Part shown: positions 63,062-64,000 of the stretch, piece after piece
How the letters are laid out: each line of letters starts with the position of its first letter
Position numbering within the stretch: the first letter of the stretch is position 1
Assembly (NCBI RefSeq): GCF_016735515.1
Contig: NZ_JAERQZ010000002.1
Location: 1-64,000 of the forward strand
Direction of reading: 5' to 3'
DNA length: 64,000 nt
Source: Piscinibacter sp. HJYY11
GTDB lineage: Bacteria > Pseudomonadota > Gammaproteobacteria > Burkholderiales > Burkholderiaceae_C
Notes under the pieces: generated by a model
Told to the model about the DNA's origin: nothing
The model's input: only the letters and a program-made list of their open reading frames with translations
The model's database searches: none
Made by a program: the position numbers and the translations under genes

Positions 63062-63955
63062 ATGAGCATCGCCACACCAACCCGCGCCGAGACGCGCGAG
63101 GGCTCCGACGCTGAACTCCACCCTTACGGCCGCCCGGCGGGTGGATGGCGGCGCCGCCTCTTCCGCGTCATCTTCGAGTCTGACACGCGGGCGGGAAAGT
63201 TGTTCGACGAAGTGCTGATCGGGCTCATCCTCGCGAGCCTGGCGGTGGTGGTGCTCGACAGCATCGCCTCCATCCACGCGAAGTATGGTCGCTTGTTCAC
63301 CGTGCTGGAGTGGAGCTTCACCCTGCTCTTCACCGTGGAATACATCGCACGGCTCGTCTGCGTGCAACGCCCGATGCGCTACGCGCGCAGCGTGTTCGGC
63401 GTGATCGACCTGGTGGCGGTGCTGCCCACCTACCTGGCCATCCTCGTGCCGGGGCTGCACGCGCTGATCGACGTGCGGATGCTGCGGCTGCTGCGCGTCT
63501 TCCGCATCTTCAAGCTCAGCGCCTACATCGCCGAGTACGGTGCGCTCGGCCGGGCGCTCTACGAGTCACGCCGCAAGATCTTCGTCTTCCTGTCGTTCGT
63601 GATGATCGTGGTGCTCATCATGGGCACGCTGATGTACGTGGTGGAAGGGCCGCAGAACGGCTTCCACAACATCCCGACCGGCGTGTACTGGGCGATCACC
63701 ACGATGACGACGGTGGGTTTCGGCGACATCACGCCGAAGACGGACCTCGGGCGCTTCATCGCGTCGATCATGATGCTGCTGGGCTGGGGCACGCTGGCCG
63801 TGCCGACGGGCATCGTGAGCGCCGAGTTCACCGCGCAGAAGCTGCGGCCCCGCACCCGCCATTGCCTGGCCTGTGGCAGCGACGGGCATTCGATGTCGGA
63901 TCGCTTCTGCCGCGATTGCGGTGCCGCGCTGCCGCCGACGACCACGGCGCGCTGA
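63062..63955 (+). CDS. Voltage-gated potassium channel-like protein with C-terminal zinc ribbon
   Basis: The protein has 297 residues. Six transmembrane segments are predicted, with S4-like arginines ([14 protein letters not shown]) and the selectivity filter TTVGFGDI (217-223 area). A C-terminal segment holds CLACGSDGH...FCRDCGAAL, a Cys4 zinc-ribbon-like pair. This is unusual for a KvAP-like channel. The start ATG (63062) precedes an Arg/Gly-rich cytosolic N-terminus. It is divergent from the UvrA2 gene by 96 bp. Confidence 0.85.
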   Translation: MSIATPTRAETREGSDAELHPYGRPAGGWRRRLFRVIFESDTRAGKLFDEVLIGLILASLAVVVLDSIASIHAKYGRLFTVLEWSFTLLFTVEYIARLVCVQRPMRYARSVFGVIDLVAVLPTYLAILVPGLHALIDVRMLRLLRVFRIFKLSAYIAEYGALGRALYESRRKIFVFLSFVMIVVLIMGTLMYVVEGPQNGFHNIPTGVYWAITTMTTVGFGDITPKTDLGRFIASIMMLLGWGTLAVPTGIVSAEFTAQKLRPRTRHCLACGSDGHSMSDRFCRDCGAALPPTTTAR

Positions 63956-63957
63956 AC

Positions 63958-64000
63958 TCAGGGCTGGAACATCAAGTCCAGCACACGCTGGGCACGCTTG
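63958..64000 (-). CDS. C-terminus of a minus-strand gene (cut by the window edge)
   Basis: The last codons before the stop at 63958-63960 read AQRVLDLMFQP, a plausible protein end. Too little is present to identify it. Confidence 0.5.
   Translation of the reverse strand, partial: KRAQRVLDLMFQP

Noticed and set aside
60287..63460. Longer start for the UvrA-like protein
   Set aside because: The region beyond 62965 is antisense to the channel gene and lacks family similarity.

Overview
The window reads as high-GC chromosomal DNA of a betaproteobacterium. Gene content (RhlE, EttA, DnaE2, RdgC, PanE and NDH-2 homologues, a TIGR02999-type sigma factor next to a Ser/Thr kinase, many Arg/Ala-rich proteins) and strong GC bias at third codon positions point to Burkholderiales, plausibly the Rhizobacter/Piscinibacter/Ideonella neighbourhood. 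The genus is inference; no rRNA or tRNA gene was found to settle it.

Region 1 (1-6002) is the integrase end of a chromosomal integron. Five attC sites of 69-72 bp with almost identical arms separate gene cassettes that all read leftward, away from an attI core at 4168-4174. Moving away from attI, the cassettes carry: two small membrane proteins; a DUF6998-like protein with a nuclease-like motif; an OLD-family ATPase/TOPRIM nuclease (probable phage defence); a lipoprotein; a cassette with no convincing gene; and the start of a secreted protein resembling a murein endopeptidase. Cassette DNA is visibly AT-richer than the rest. A small conserved gene of unknown function lies between attI and intI. 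A near-perfect LexA box (4769-4784) sits between that gene and intI. The error-prone polymerase gene dnaE2 follows intI by 57 bp on the same strand, so both may belong to one SOS unit.

Region 2 (9302-23195) is mostly housekeeping and accessory metabolism: a prolyl 4-hydroxylase-like oxygenase, a CoA-transferase with a shortened C-terminus, a small Lys/Ala-rich exported protein with its terminator, the rhlE helicase, an MFS exporter, a three-gene cluster of secreted proteins preceded by a foldable leader, a DUF3089 hydrolase, and an ECF sigma factor / Ser-Thr kinase-TPR / small exported protein operon.

Region 3 (23361-42405) holds ettA, a DHA2 efflux pump, a papain-like peptidase fused to an alpha/beta-hydrolase, rdgC, an M24 aminopeptidase, NDH-2, a TAXI-type protein, a QseBC-like two-component system, an M48 protease, a carotenoid oxygenase with a DUF2141 partner, tandem Hsp20 genes behind a sigma32-like promoter, and an ArsR/SRPBCC pair with a palindromic operator candidate. 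A 660-bp inverted repeat fills the gap to the convergent gene panE.

Region 4 (43060-64000) has panE, an aldehyde dehydrogenase, a lipase-like hydrolase, an acyl-CoA dehydrogenase, a YadGH-like ABC exporter, a DUF899/beta-propeller/HTH-regulator cluster containing a 45-residue membrane peptide, an MBL-fold lipoprotein, an HPP-CBS membrane protein, a class V aminotransferase, a chemoreceptor, a response-regulator-like protein whose 3' end overlaps a BLUF photoreceptor gene, a UvrA2-type ATPase, and a potassium-channel-like protein with a C-terminal zinc ribbon. A palindromic motif with core GTCAG-AA-CTGAC appears upstream of rhlE and twice between the chemoreceptor and the response-regulator-like gene.
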